From NCBI GenBank assembly GCA_963772645.1, contig CAVYYD010000002.1, positions 62,001 to 126,000 of the forward strand: DNA of 64,000 nt. Direction: 5' to 3'. This DNA is from DASSQJ01 sp963772645. GTDB taxonomy: Bacteria; Actinomycetota; Actinomycetes; Actinomycetales; Dermatophilaceae. Numbering within the stretch: position 1 is the stretch's first letter; the number at the start of each line of letters is the position of its first letter. Positions 9,172-17,008 of the stretch are shown piece after piece. Below the pieces are notes generated by a model. The model ran no database searches and had not been told where the DNA came from. It saw only the letters and a program-made list of their open reading frames with translations. Made by a program: the position numbers and the translations under genes.

Positions 9172-10746
9172 GTGTCCGGTCGGGTCGTCGCCGTGGTCGC
9201 CGGGAGCGCAGCCGTGCTCACCGGCGTCCTGCTCCTGCCGACCCTCACCGGCGGGGACCCGACGCCCGCCCCACGGGACCCGCGCCCCTCCGAGGGCACC
9301 GTCCTGCTGGCCGACAACTTCGACGACGGCGTCCCCGACGGCTGGAGCCCCGGCCTGGTCCTCCAGCCGGAGGCCGGCCGGCCCGGCCACGTCGCGGCCC
9401 GGGCCGACGGCCGCCAAAGCCCCGCCTCCGCCACCCGGCCCCTGGCCGTGCCGTCCCCCCACGTCCGGGCCAGGGCGCGGGTGATGGTCTCCTCCCCGAC
9501 CCAGCCACGCTCGACGGTGCTCGGCCTGCGCGCCAGGTCCGGGACGCTGGTGGCCGCCGTCACCGTCGGCCCCGGGGGGACGCTCGGGGTCGTGAACGGC
9601 TTCACGACGGTCTCGATGGGGGTGCCGACCGCCCTGGAGCTCGACGCCTGGCAGACCCTCGGGCTCGACGTGTCGGTCACCGGGGAGACCTCCTGGCTCG
9701 CGGTGAGTCTCGGCGACCGCGTCGTCGAGACCTGGGCCACCGACCTCGGGGCCTCCCCGGTGGGCGAGGTCCAGCTGGGCCACGCCGATCGTGGCGCCGA
9801 CCTCCTGGTGGACGAGGTGACCGTGCACGCCCTCGACGCCGGCCCGGCCCCCGCGGCGACGGCGAGCGGCAACGACCCGGTGCTGTTCGCCGCCGGGGAC
9901 ATCGCCTGCGACCCCCGGTCCAGCTCGTTCAGGGGCGGGGACGGCACCGCCACCAGCTGCCAGATGAAGGCGGTGGCCGACCTCGTCCTCGGGGACAGCG
10001 CGGCCACTGCGGTCGCGGCGCTCGGGGACGTGCAGTACCAGTGCGGCGGGGCCCGGGCCTTCGACGAGTCCTACGACCCCTCCTGGGGGCGGTTCCTCGA
10101 CATCACCCACCCGGCCGTCGGCAACCACGAGTACATCGACGGCCCCGACGGGACCGGGCAGACCGGGTGCGACCCCAGCGGCTCGGCCCGGGGCTACTTC
10201 TCCTACTTCGGCCAGCGGGCCGGCGCCCCGGACCGGGGCTACTACAGCTACGACCTCGGCACCTGGCACGTCGTCGTCCTCAACACGACGTGCTCCCAGG
10301 CCGGCGGCTGCCAGGTCGGCAGCGCGCAGGAGCGCTGGCTGCGCCAGGACCTCGCCCGGCACCCCGCACGGTGCACCCTCGCGTACTGGCACATCCCGGT
10401 GTGGTCCTCGGGGGGCCGGGCGAACGACAACGCCCGGCCGTTCACCCGGGACCTCGTCGCGGCCGGGGCGGACGTGGTCCTCACCGGCCACGACCACCTC
10501 TACGAGCGGTTCCAGCCGATGGACGCCGACGGGGAGGCCGATGCCGAGGGCGTGCGGTCGTGGGTGGTCGGCACCGGTGGCTCGAACCACACCCGGATCG
10601 AGACGGCCGCCCCGCACAGCGCCGTGATCGACCCCTACACCTACGGCGTCCTGCGGCTGGTGCTGCGCGACGGGTCCTACGACTGGACCTTCGTGCCCAC
10701 CGCCGGCGGCTCGTTCACCGACACCGGCACGGCCCGCTGCCACTGA
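9172..10746 (+). CDS. Secreted metallophosphoesterase with N-terminal lectin-like domain
   Basis: A 524-residue protein starting at GTG 9172 behind an AGGAGG (9157-9162). The N-terminus has a hydrophobic stretch (VVAVVAGSAAVLTGVLLL) that looks like a signal peptide or anchor, then Pro-rich residues, a beta-rich region of about 200 residues beginning NFDDGVPDGW that resembles concanavalin/LamG-type domains, and a calcineurin-like phosphoesterase domain from about residue 240. Dimetal motifs are present: GDIAC, ALGDVQY, GNHEY, YWHIPVWSS and TGHDHLYERF. Paired cysteines in the second half (DPSGS and QAGGCQ regions) suit an exported protein. It probably removes phosphate from extracytoplasmic phosphoesters, like purple acid phosphatases; true substrate unknown. 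The preceding gene is DUF3046 on the same strand, 94 bp away. Confidence 0.83.
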   Translation: MSGRVVAVVAGSAAVLTGVLLLPTLTGGDPTPAPRDPRPSEGTVLLADNFDDGVPDGWSPGLVLQPEAGRPGHVAARADGRQSPASATRPLAVPSPHVRARARVMVSSPTQPRSTVLGLRARSGTLVAAVTVGPGGTLGVVNGFTTVSMGVPTALELDAWQTLGLDVSVTGETSWLAVSLGDRVVETWATDLGASPVGEVQLGHADRGADLLVDEVTVHALDAGPAPAATASGNDPVLFAAGDIACDPRSSSFRGGDGTATSCQMKAVADLVLGDSAATAVAALGDVQYQCGGARAFDESYDPSWGRFLDITHPAVGNHEYIDGPDGTGQTGCDPSGSARGYFSYFGQRAGAPDRGYYSYDLGTWHVVVLNTTCSQAGGCQVGSAQERWLRQDLARHPARCTLAYWHIPVWSSGGRANDNARPFTRDLVAAGADVVLTGHDHLYERFQPMDADGEADAEGVRSWVVGTGGSNHTRIETAAPHSAVIDPYTYGVLRLVLRDGSYDWTFVPTAGGSFTDTGTARCH

Positions 10747-10782
10747 TCGGCGAATCCGCTGGGGAATCCCCACGCCGTCGTC

Positions 10783-10788
10783 TACCGT
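10783..10788 (+). promoter_or_regulatory. -10 hexamer for the ABC exporter operon
   Basis: TACCGT followed by an eight-base spacer and GTG 10797. Suggests a leaderless or nearly leaderless transcript for the ATPase-permease-permease operon. Confidence 0.4.
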
Positions 10789-10796
10789 CACTCCTC

Positions 10797-11726
10797 GTGA
10801 CCGACGACGTGCTCGTCCACGCCCGGGGGCTGACCAAGGCGTTCGGCGACTTCACCGCCGTCGACGGCATCGACGTCGAGGTGCACCGTGGCGAGGCCTT
10901 CGGCTTCCTCGGCCCCAACGGCGCCGGCAAGTCCTCGACGATGCGGATGGTGGGGTGCACCTCCCCGGTCACGGCCGGCGAGCTGCGCGTCCTCGGCCTC
11001 GACCCGGCCACCGACGGGCCGGCGATCCGTGCCCGCCTCGGGGTCTGCCCGCAGCGCGACATCCTCGACGAGGACCTCTCGGTGGAGGAGAACCTCTGGG
11101 TCTACGGGCGGTTCTTCGGGCTCTCCCGCCGCGAGGTCCGCGCCCGGGCCGACGAGCTGCTCGACTTCGCCCAGCTCACCGAGCGGCGCCGGGACCGGGT
11201 CGAGCCGCTGTCCGGGGGGATGAAGCGCCGGCTCACGATCGCGCGCTCGCTGATGAACAACCCCGAGGTGCTGCTCCTCGACGAGCCGACCACCGGTCTG
11301 GACCCCCAGGCCCGGCACGTGCTCTGGGACCGGCTCTTCCGGCTCAAGCGCGAGGGCGTCACGCTCATCATCACGACCCACTACATGGACGAGGCCGAGC
11401 AGCTGTGCGACCGGCTGGTCGTCATGGACCACGGCCGGATCGTCGCCGAGGGCAGCCCCCGCTCGCTGATCGAGACCCACTCCACCCGCGAGGTCGTCGA
11501 GCTGCGCTTCCAGGTCGACGAGCAGGAGGCCGAGCTGGGCCGCCTCGACGGGGTGGGGGAGCGGCTCGAGGTCCTCCCCGACCGGCTCCTGGTCTACGCC
11601 GGGGACGGCGACGCCGCGCTCGAGGAGGTCCACCGCCGCGGCGTGCGGCCGCTGTCCTCCCTCGTGCGCCGGTCCACCCTCGAGGACGTCTTCCTCCACC
11701 TCACCGGCCGGACCCTCGTCGACTGA
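10797..11726 (+). CDS. ABC exporter ATP-binding protein (ABC-2 / NodI-DrrA type)
   Basis: Nucleotide-binding subunit of 309 residues. Walker A GPNGAGKSS is near residue 44, the signature reads LSGGMKRRL, Walker B is VLLLDEPTTGLDP, and the switch histidine lies in TTHYMDEAEQL. The C-terminal 90 residues form the extension seen in NodI/DrrA type ATPases, with the conserved STLEDVFLHLTGR end. The start of the first permease overlaps its stop by one base (TGATG), and a second permease follows with a GTGA overlap, so the three products are made together as one exporter. Substrate cannot be read from sequence; relatives export drugs, polyketides or lipids. Confidence 0.92.
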   Translation: MTDDVLVHARGLTKAFGDFTAVDGIDVEVHRGEAFGFLGPNGAGKSSTMRMVGCTSPVTAGELRVLGLDPATDGPAIRARLGVCPQRDILDEDLSVEENLWVYGRFFGLSRREVRARADELLDFAQLTERRRDRVEPLSGGMKRRLTIARSLMNNPEVLLLDEPTTGLDPQARHVLWDRLFRLKREGVTLIITTHYMDEAEQLCDRLVVMDHGRIVAEGSPRSLIETHSTREVVELRFQVDEQEAELGRLDGVGERLEVLPDRLLVYAGDGDAALEEVHRRGVRPLSSLVRRSTLEDVFLHLTGRTLVD

Positions 11727-12574
11727 TGGCCGCCACCACCGAGGTCCGCACCCCGGCCGTCCCGAGCGGGCGGCTGGGGCCCGGGCCGCGCCGCACGATG
11801 ACCGCCGCCGAGCGGCTCGGTGCCGTCGCCGGCCACCACCTCCTCGTCTACCGGCGCACCTGGAAGGGCTCGATCATCGGGCGCTTCCTCAGCCCGCTGT
11901 TCTTCCTGCTCGCCATGGGCCTGGGCCTCGGCGCCCTCGTCGACGACCGGGCCGGCGGGGTCGGTGGGGTCCCCTACCTGCGCTTCGTCGTGCCCGGCAT
12001 CCTCGCGATGCAGGCGATGATGACCGCGTTCGGCGAGTCCACGTACGCCGTCATGGGCTACATCAAGTGGAACCAGATGTACGCGGCGATGCTCGCGACC
12101 CCGCTGCGGGTCACCGAGGTGCTCGGCGGCCACCTGGCCGTCGTCGCCGTCCACCTGCTGACCGGCAGCGCCATCTTCGTCCTCGTCGCGGCGCCGTTCG
12201 GGTCCTTCGGGTCCTGGTGGGTGCTCCTCGCCGTCCCGGTCGCCGTGCTCACCGGGCTGGCCTTCGCCGTGCCCACCTTCGCCCTGGCGGCACGGCTGGA
12301 GAACGACAACGGCTTCAGCATCCTCTTCCGGTTCGTCACCACCCCGCTCATGCTCTTCTCCGGCACGTTCTTCCCGATCGAGCAGCTGCCGCAGTGGATG
12401 CAGCCGCTCGCCTGGGCCACGCCGCTCTGGCACGGCGTCGCGCTGTCCCGGGCGGCGGCCGACGGGTCCTGGCCCGGCGCCGTGGCGTGGGCGCACCTCG
12501 GCGTCCTCGCCGGGTACGTCGTCGTCGGCTGGCTGCTCGCCCGCCGTCAGTTCGCCCGGAGGCTGGCCTCGTGA
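11726..12574 (+). CDS. ABC-2 type permease, first subunit
   Basis: Membrane subunit of 282 residues with an N-terminal cytoplasmic stretch and about six hydrophobic helices, beginning near RFLSPLFFLLAMGLGLGAL. It has the ABC-2 region MLFSGTFFPIEQLPQWMQ before the last helices, which is diagnostic of NodJ/DrrB-like permeases. The ATG shares its A with the stop of the ATPase gene, and the stop overlaps the next GTG, showing translational coupling. It should pair with the following permease as a heterodimer. Substrate unknown. Confidence 0.9.
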   Translation: MAATTEVRTPAVPSGRLGPGPRRTMTAAERLGAVAGHHLLVYRRTWKGSIIGRFLSPLFFLLAMGLGLGALVDDRAGGVGGVPYLRFVVPGILAMQAMMTAFGESTYAVMGYIKWNQMYAAMLATPLRVTEVLGGHLAVVAVHLLTGSAIFVLVAAPFGSFGSWWVLLAVPVAVLTGLAFAVPTFALAARLENDNGFSILFRFVTTPLMLFSGTFFPIEQLPQWMQPLAWATPLWHGVALSRAAADGSWPGAVAWAHLGVLAGYVVVGWLLARRQFARRLAS

Positions 12575-13389
12575 CCGCCGCCGGGGCCGCCGCCCGAGTG
12601 GGCCGCGGGCTGCCGTTCCCGCTCTCGCTCGGGCTGGCCCGGTACGTCGTCGCACGCAACATGACCGCGTTCCGGCGGGCGTGGGTGCTGCTCCTCAGCG
12701 GCCTCGCCGAGCCGGTGTTCTACCTCTTCTCCATCGGGGTGGGCCTCGGCGCCCTCGTCGGCGACGTCACCACCGACGCGGGCACCACGGTCTCCTACGC
12801 GGCCTTCGTCGCGCCCGCGCTGCTGGCCTCGGCGGCGATGAACGGCGCCATCGCCGACAGCACGTACAACTTCTTCTTCAAGCTGCGCTACCAGCGCCTC
12901 TACGACGCCGTGCTCGCCACCCCGGTGGGGCCGCGCGACATCGCGGTCGGCGAGATCACCTGGTCGCTGATGCGCGGGGTGCTGTACTCCGCCCTGTTCC
13001 TCCTCGTCGCGGGGCTCGCCGGCCTGGTCCAGTCCTGGTGGGCCCTGCTCGCGGTCCCGGCCGCGGTGCTCATCGGCCTCGCGTTCGGCGCGGTCGGGAT
13101 GTACGCCACGACGTTCATGTCGAGCTGGCAGCACTTCGACTTCGTCACCCTCGCGATCCAGCCGATGTTCCTCTTCTCGGCCACCTTCTTCCCGCTCTCG
13201 ACCTACCCGCAGGCCGTCCAGTGGCTGGTCACCGCCACCCCGCTCTACCACGGGGTGGCGCTCGAGCGCGCCCTCCTCCTCGGCGACCTCGGGTGGGGCC
13301 TGCTCTGGCACGTCGGCTACCTCGTCGTGCTCGGCGCCCTGGGGGTCGTGGGCACCGGCCGCCGCATCCGCACCCTGCTCCTCACCTGA
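12571..13389 (+). CDS. ABC-2 type permease, second subunit
   Basis: 272-residue permease of the same family as the preceding gene, with six predicted helices and the ABC-2 segment FLFSATFFPLSTYPQAVQWL. It is shorter at the N-terminus than its partner and clearly diverged, so the pair arose by old duplication and forms a heterodimer on the shared ATPase. Start GTG 12571 overlaps the previous stop by four bases (GTGA). The recA regulatory region begins 40 bases after its stop. Confidence 0.9.
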   Translation: MTAAGAAARVGRGLPFPLSLGLARYVVARNMTAFRRAWVLLLSGLAEPVFYLFSIGVGLGALVGDVTTDAGTTVSYAAFVAPALLASAAMNGAIADSTYNFFFKLRYQRLYDAVLATPVGPRDIAVGEITWSLMRGVLYSALFLLVAGLAGLVQSWWALLAVPAAVLIGLAFGAVGMYATTFMSSWQHFDFVTLAIQPMFLFSATFFPLSTYPQAVQWLVTATPLYHGVALERALLLGDLGWGLLWHVGYLVVLGALGVVGTGRRIRTLLLT

Positions 13390-13430
13390 GCGGGCGACGC
13401 CCCCGGCGTGTCGCCGTGTCGGTCCTGGCG

Positions 13431-13446
13431 TCGAACACGTGTTCGG
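13431..13446 (+). promoter_or_regulatory. SOS box (LexA operator) upstream of recA
   Basis: TCGAACACGTGTTCGG matches the actinobacterial LexA operator TCGAAC-N4-GTTCGA at 11 of 12 positions, the only departure being the last base. A TANNNT hexamer (TACTGT, 13448-13453) follows immediately, so LexA bound here would cover a promoter. Located 176 bp upstream of the recA start. Confidence 0.85.
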
Positions 13447-13513
13447 CTACTGTCGTCCCCAGGTGGTCGCCCCGGCGGCACCGGTCCACAGGTCCCACGG
13501 CGGCCCGTGACCG

Positions 13514-13536
13514 CTGTCGGTGCCTCCGCCTAGCGT
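13514..13536 (+). promoter_or_regulatory. RecA-NDp (PafBC-type) promoter of recA
   Basis: CTGTCGGTG, exactly eight bases, then TAGCGT. The RecA-NDp consensus known from mycobacteria is TTGTCRGTG-N8-TANNNT; only the first T is changed here. This element is activated by PafBC in a LexA-independent DNA damage response. recA thus appears to have both the LexA-controlled promoter and this one, in the same order as in mycobacteria. Confidence 0.8.
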
Positions 13537-13621
13537 CTGACCAGACCTCGCGACGAGACCGACAGCGGGTGCTGGTCGCCGGTGGATGCGCTCGACACGA
13601 TGCACGAAGGACAGGTGTGAC

Positions 13622-14716
13622 ATGGCTGGACCCAACGGCGCTCGCGGTGCCGTCCTCAACCCCCCGGCGATGACCGGCACGGGTGACGAGAAGACCAAGG
13701 CCCTCACCTCGGTGATGGCCCAGATCGAGAAGCAGCACGGCAAGGGCGCGGTCATGCGTCTCGGCGACGACGTCCGGCCCCCGATCGAGGTCATCCCCAC
13801 CGGGTCGATCGCCCTCGACATCGCCCTCGGCATCGGCGGCCTGCCCCGCGGCCGTGTCGTCGAGATCTACGGCCCGGAGTCCTCCGGCAAGACCACCGTC
13901 GCCCTGCACGCCGTGGCCAACGCGCAGCGGGCCGGCGGTATCGCGGCGTTCATCGACGCCGAGCACGCCCTCGACCCCGAGTACGCCAAGAGCCTGGGGG
14001 TCGACACCGACGCGCTCCTCGTCTCCCAGCCCGACACGGGGGAGCAGGCGCTCGAGATCGCCGACATGCTCATCCGCTCGGGAGCCCTGGACGTCATCGT
14101 CATCGACTCGGTCGCCGCGCTCGTGCCCCGCGCCGAGATCGAGGGCGAGATGGGCGACAGCCACGTCGGGCTCCAGGCCCGGCTGATGTCGCAGGCGCTG
14201 CGGAAGATCACCGGCGCGCTCAACACCACCGGGACGACGGCGATCTTCATCAACCAGCTGCGCGAGAAGATCGGCGTGATGTTCGGCTCCCCGGAGACCA
14301 CCACCGGCGGCAAGGCGCTGAAGTTCTACGCCTCGATCCGCCTCGACGTGCGCCGGATCGAGACCCTCAAGGACGGCAACGACCCGGTCGGCAACCGCAC
14401 CCGCGTCAAGGTCGTCAAGAACAAGGTCTCGCCGCCGTTCAAGCAGGCCGAGTTCGACATCCTCTACGGCCAGGGCATCTCCCGCGAGGGCGGCCTCATC
14501 GACATCGGTGTCGACCACGGCTTCGTCCGCAAGGCCGGGGCCTGGTACACCTACGACGGCGACCAGCTGGGCCAGGGCAAGGAGAACGCCCGGCAGTTCC
14601 TCAAGGACAACCCCGAGCTCGCCGACGAGCTCGAGCGCAGGATCAAGGAGAAGCTCGGCGTCGGCGCACCGCGGCCGGACGCGGGGACGACGACGGACGT
14701 CCCCGTCGACTTCTGA
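13622..14716 (+). CDS. recA: Recombinase RecA
   Basis: 364-residue strand-exchange ATPase central to homologous recombination and SOS induction. Walker A is GPESSGKTT, followed by the ALDPEYA, LVSQPDTGEQALEI and VDSVAALVP segments of the core; loop regions and the ATTTGGKALKFYAS-like stretch are intact. ATG 13622 was chosen, with an AAGG about eleven bases upstream; a second possible start is ATG 13670 nearer the conserved core. No intein is present, unlike in some mycobacteria. It is followed by recX. Two DNA-damage promoters lie upstream. Confidence 0.97.
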   Translation: MAGPNGARGAVLNPPAMTGTGDEKTKALTSVMAQIEKQHGKGAVMRLGDDVRPPIEVIPTGSIALDIALGIGGLPRGRVVEIYGPESSGKTTVALHAVANAQRAGGIAAFIDAEHALDPEYAKSLGVDTDALLVSQPDTGEQALEIADMLIRSGALDVIVIDSVAALVPRAEIEGEMGDSHVGLQARLMSQALRKITGALNTTGTTAIFINQLREKIGVMFGSPETTTGGKALKFYASIRLDVRRIETLKDGNDPVGNRTRVKVVKNKVSPPFKQAEFDILYGQGISREGGLIDIGVDHGFVRKAGAWYTYDGDQLGQGKENARQFLKDNPELADELERRIKEKLGVGAPRPDAGTTTDVPVDF

Positions 14717-14727
14717 GCGGCGCCTCG

Positions 14728-15306
14728 ATGGCGTTCGCCGACGGCGCGGCCCCGCCCCCCGACTGGCCGGCGGGGCCGGCGCCGCTCGACCCCGAGACCG
14801 ACCCGCGCACCCGGGGCGCCGAGCCGGACCCGCACGACTGGGCCCGCCAGATCGTGCTGCGCCAGCTCACCGCCGCACCGCGCAGCCGGTCCCAGCTCGA
14901 GCAGGCGCTGCGGCGCAAGAACTGCCCCGACGACGTGGCCGCGGCCGTCCTCGACCGGATGGAGGAGGTCGGGCTCGTCGACGACACGGCCTACGCGGCG
15001 ATGCTCGTCCGCTCCCAGCAGGCGGGCCGCGGCCTGGCGACCCGTGCCCTGCGCCAGGAGCTGCGGCGCAAGGGCGTCGACGACGACACCGCCGCGGCGG
15101 CCCTCGCCGAGGTCGACGTCCCGGCCGAGGAGGAGCGGGCCCGCGAGCTCGTCGCCCGGCGGCTGCGGTCGATGCACGGGCTCGAGCCGCACGTCCAGAC
15201 CCGCCGCCTCGCCGGGATGCTGGCCCGCAAGGGCTACGACGGCGAGGTCGCCAGGCGGGTGGTCCGCGAGGCCGTGCGGGAGTCCCCCGAGCACCGGCGC
15301 GACTGA
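14728..15306 (+). CDS. recX: Regulatory protein RecX
   Basis: 192-residue RecX-family protein that modulates RecA filaments. It consists of a Pro-rich, acidic N-terminal tail (about 45 residues) followed by three-helix RecX repeats, including SRSQLEQALRRKN, LVDDTAYAAMLVRSQQ and the RALRQELRRKGVDDD segment. It starts 11 bp after the recA stop and is certainly cotranscribed with it. Intact and of normal length. Confidence 0.93.
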   Translation: MAFADGAAPPPDWPAGPAPLDPETDPRTRGAEPDPHDWARQIVLRQLTAAPRSRSQLEQALRRKNCPDDVAAAVLDRMEEVGLVDDTAYAAMLVRSQQAGRGLATRALRQELRRKGVDDDTAAAALAEVDVPAEEERARELVARRLRSMHGLEPHVQTRRLAGMLARKGYDGEVARRVVREAVRESPEHRRD

Positions 15307-15407
15307 GCGGCCCGGAGAAGTCGTTCGTCCCAAAACGGCACAGCGGGCGCGCTGACCACTACGTTCGTCATCAAGCGGGGAGTGGCCCCGCGCGAAGGAG
15401 AACACTG

Positions 15408-15551
15408 ATGATCATCCTCGGCATCATCCTCGCCGTGATCGGGTGGCTCGCCAGTATCCCGATCCTCCTCTGGATCGGCGTGGCACTCATCATCATCGGG
15501 CTCGTGCTGAACTTCGTCCCGATCGGCGGTACCACCCGCCGCTGGTACTAG
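15408..15551 (+). CDS. Small membrane protein, DUF6131-like
   Basis: 47-residue protein with two short hydrophobic helices, starting MIILGIILAVIGWLAS and ending in a basic TRRWY tail. The pattern matches the DUF6131 family of small actinobacterial membrane proteins of unknown function. A strong GAAGGAG (15394-15400) seven bases before the ATG supports the start. A good terminator follows 16 bp after the stop, so this is the end of a transcript and may be a separate unit from recAX. Confidence 0.75.
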   Translation: MIILGIILAVIGWLASIPILLWIGVALIIIGLVLNFVPIGGTTRRWY

Positions 15552-15567
15552 CGGCCGATGCGTGACC

Positions 15568-15600
15568 GAACGGCGCCGTCCCACCGGGGCGGCGCCGTTC
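15568..15600 (+). terminator. Hairpin terminator after the small membrane protein
   Basis: GAACGGCGCCG (15568-15578) pairs perfectly with CGGCGCCGTTC (15590-15600) around an 11-base loop. There is no U-tract, as is usual in high-GC actinobacteria. Works in either direction and separates the plus-strand unit from the minus-strand YccF gene. Confidence 0.6.
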
Positions 15601-15645
15601 GCGTGCGCCGTCCCGGCGGCGTGGTCCGGCTCGGATCGAGTGCGC

Positions 15646-16056
15646 TCAGATCGAGTGCAGGGGCTGCGTGCCGGGGGGCAGGCTGTCCCGGGGGACGATC
15701 TGCTTGCCGTAGGGCACGAGCGAGACCGGGATGAGCTTGAGGTTGGCGACGGCCAGCGGGATGCCGACGATCGTCACGGCCTGCGCGACCGCGGTGCTCA
15801 GGTGAGCCAGGGCCAGCCACCAGCCGGCGAGGAGGATCCAGACGACATTGAGGACCGTCGACCCGGCGCCCGCACCCTCCCGGCGCACCACCGCCCGGCC
15901 GAACGGCCAGAGTGCATAGCTCGCCATCCGGAACGAGGCGACCCCCAGCGGGATCGTCACGACGAGGACACAGAACAGCACTCCGGCCAGCGCGTAGCCG
16001 AGGGCCAGCCACAGCCCCCCGAACACGAGCCAGATGATGTTGAGCAGGGTGCGCAC
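15646..16056 (-). CDS. YccF domain-containing membrane protein
   Basis: 136-residue inner-membrane protein with two copies of the YccF (DUF307) unit: TLLNIIWLVFGGLWLALGYA and, after about 65 residues, TVLNVVWILLAGWWLALAH, each followed by TIPLG or GIPLA and a SLWPFG/LVPYG-like turn. Start GTG 16056 was preferred because GGGAGG lies six bases upstream. Function of the family is unknown. It is encoded alone on the minus strand. Confidence 0.82.
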   Translation of the reverse strand: MRTLLNIIWLVFGGLWLALGYALAGVLFCVLVVTIPLGVASFRMASYALWPFGRAVVRREGAGAGSTVLNVVWILLAGWWLALAHLSTAVAQAVTIVGIPLAVANLKLIPVSLVPYGKQIVPRDSLPPGTQPLHSI

Positions 16057-16172
16057 GCGAACCTCCCGAGTCGACGCCGGCACCAGCCTGCCACGGCCCG
16101 CGACGTGCGAGGACGCCGCCCCGCGAAACGTCCGCGTGACACGACGGTGATGACAGGGTCACCGTTTCCCCC

Positions 16173-16178
16173 TAGGTT
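16173..16178 (+). promoter_or_regulatory. -10 hexamer for leaderless ATP-grasp transcript
   Basis: TAGGTT, six-base spacer, then GTG 16185. No Shine-Dalgarno is needed in this arrangement. Confidence 0.45.
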
Positions 16179-16184
16179 CGAGGG

Positions 16185-16812
16185 GTGAGCGAGGCGACGA
16201 CGCAGGCGGCAACGGCGAGCCTCTTCGAGGGCTACCGGCTCGGCCGCGCGTGGGACGAGATGCTCGCCGACGCCGAGCACCCGCGCACGCCGTACCGTGC
16301 GGTCTTCCACACCCTGCGGGCCATGTCGGCGGCCACGCTGCGCGAGCAGGCGGACATCCTGGCCCGCTCCTACCTCGACCAGGGAGTGACCTTCGACTAC
16401 GCGGGCGAGGAGCGGCCCTTCCCCCTCGACGCGGTCCCGCGGGTCCTCTCCGCGCACGAATGGTCGGTCATCGACTCCGGGGTGGTCCAGCGCGTCACCG
16501 CCCTGGAGTCCCTCCTCGACGACATCTACTCCCGCGAGGGCGAGATCCCGCGCGCGGTCCACGAGGGCATCGTCCCGTGGCGGCTGATCGCCAGCTCGAA
16601 GCACTACCACCGGGCCGTCATGGGCATCCGGCCGGCGAACGGGGTGCGGGTCCACGTCTCCGGCGTCGACCTCATCCGGGACGAGGAGGGCACCTTCCGG
16701 GTCCTGGAGGACAACGTCCGGGTCCCGTCCGGGGTCAGCTACGTCATCGCCAACCGGCGGGCGATGGCCAACGTCTTTCCCGAGGCCTTCGCGACGATGC
16801 GGATCCGACCGG
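16185..16812 (+). pseudogene. Circularly permuted ATP-grasp protein, 3' half missing
   Basis: The first about 207 residues match circularly permuted ATP-grasp type 2 proteins (DUF404/DUF407 group, normally about 480 residues): SLFEGYRLGRAWDEML, RAVFHTLRAM, FDYAGEERPFPLD, EGIVPWRLIASSKHYHRAV and VLEDNVRVPSGVSYVIANRR. After PEAFATMRIRPV the family similarity stops and the next bases encode, in another frame, the C-terminal end of an alpha-E protein. So the 3' half of this gene and the 5' part of the next are absent, a loss of roughly 1.5 kb by comparison with usual family lengths. Relatives sit with alpha-E and transglutaminase genes in a predicted peptide-ligating or modifying system. Either a true deletion or an assembly collapse. 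Confidence 0.8.
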
Positions 16813-17007
16813 TCGGCGGACGAGGCCCGCCGACAGCTCGGCCGGATCCGCACCTCGCTGGAGTACCGGTCCACGCCCGACGTCATCGCCGACCTGCCCG
16901 CGCAGATGCGGCGCGTCCAGTCGGCGGTCACCGCCGCCTCGCGCGCGATCGCGAGCCGGTACTTCCAGGCGGGCCCGCTGCCGACCTGGACCAGGGACGG
17001 GATCTGA
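16807..17007 (+). pseudogene. C-terminal remnant of an alpha-E (DUF403) domain protein
   Basis: In the frame beginning at 16807 the sequence reads DRSADEARRQLGRIRTSLEY, then DVIADLPAQMRRVQSAVTAA and SRYFQAGPLPTWTRDGI before a stop. This is the last about 66 residues of an alpha-E protein, normally about 310 residues and encoded between the ATP-grasp and transglutaminase genes. Its N-terminal part is gone, joined to the truncated ATP-grasp gene through the shared string GACCGGTCG. The stop lies 1 bp before the GTG of the transglutaminase gene, as in intact loci. Confidence 0.78.
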
Positions 17008-17008
17008 C

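Noticed and set aside
9144..11726. An 860-codon plus-strand frame spanning the phosphatase and the ABC ATPase as one fusion protein
   Set aside because: The part over the phosphatase is out of frame with it and is low-complexity; the ATPase has its own GTG and -10 at 10783-10797.
13390..13621. A small RNA or peptide gene between the exporter and recA
   Set aside because: The interval is explained by the LexA box, the RecA-NDp promoter and the recA leader; no conserved short frame was seen.
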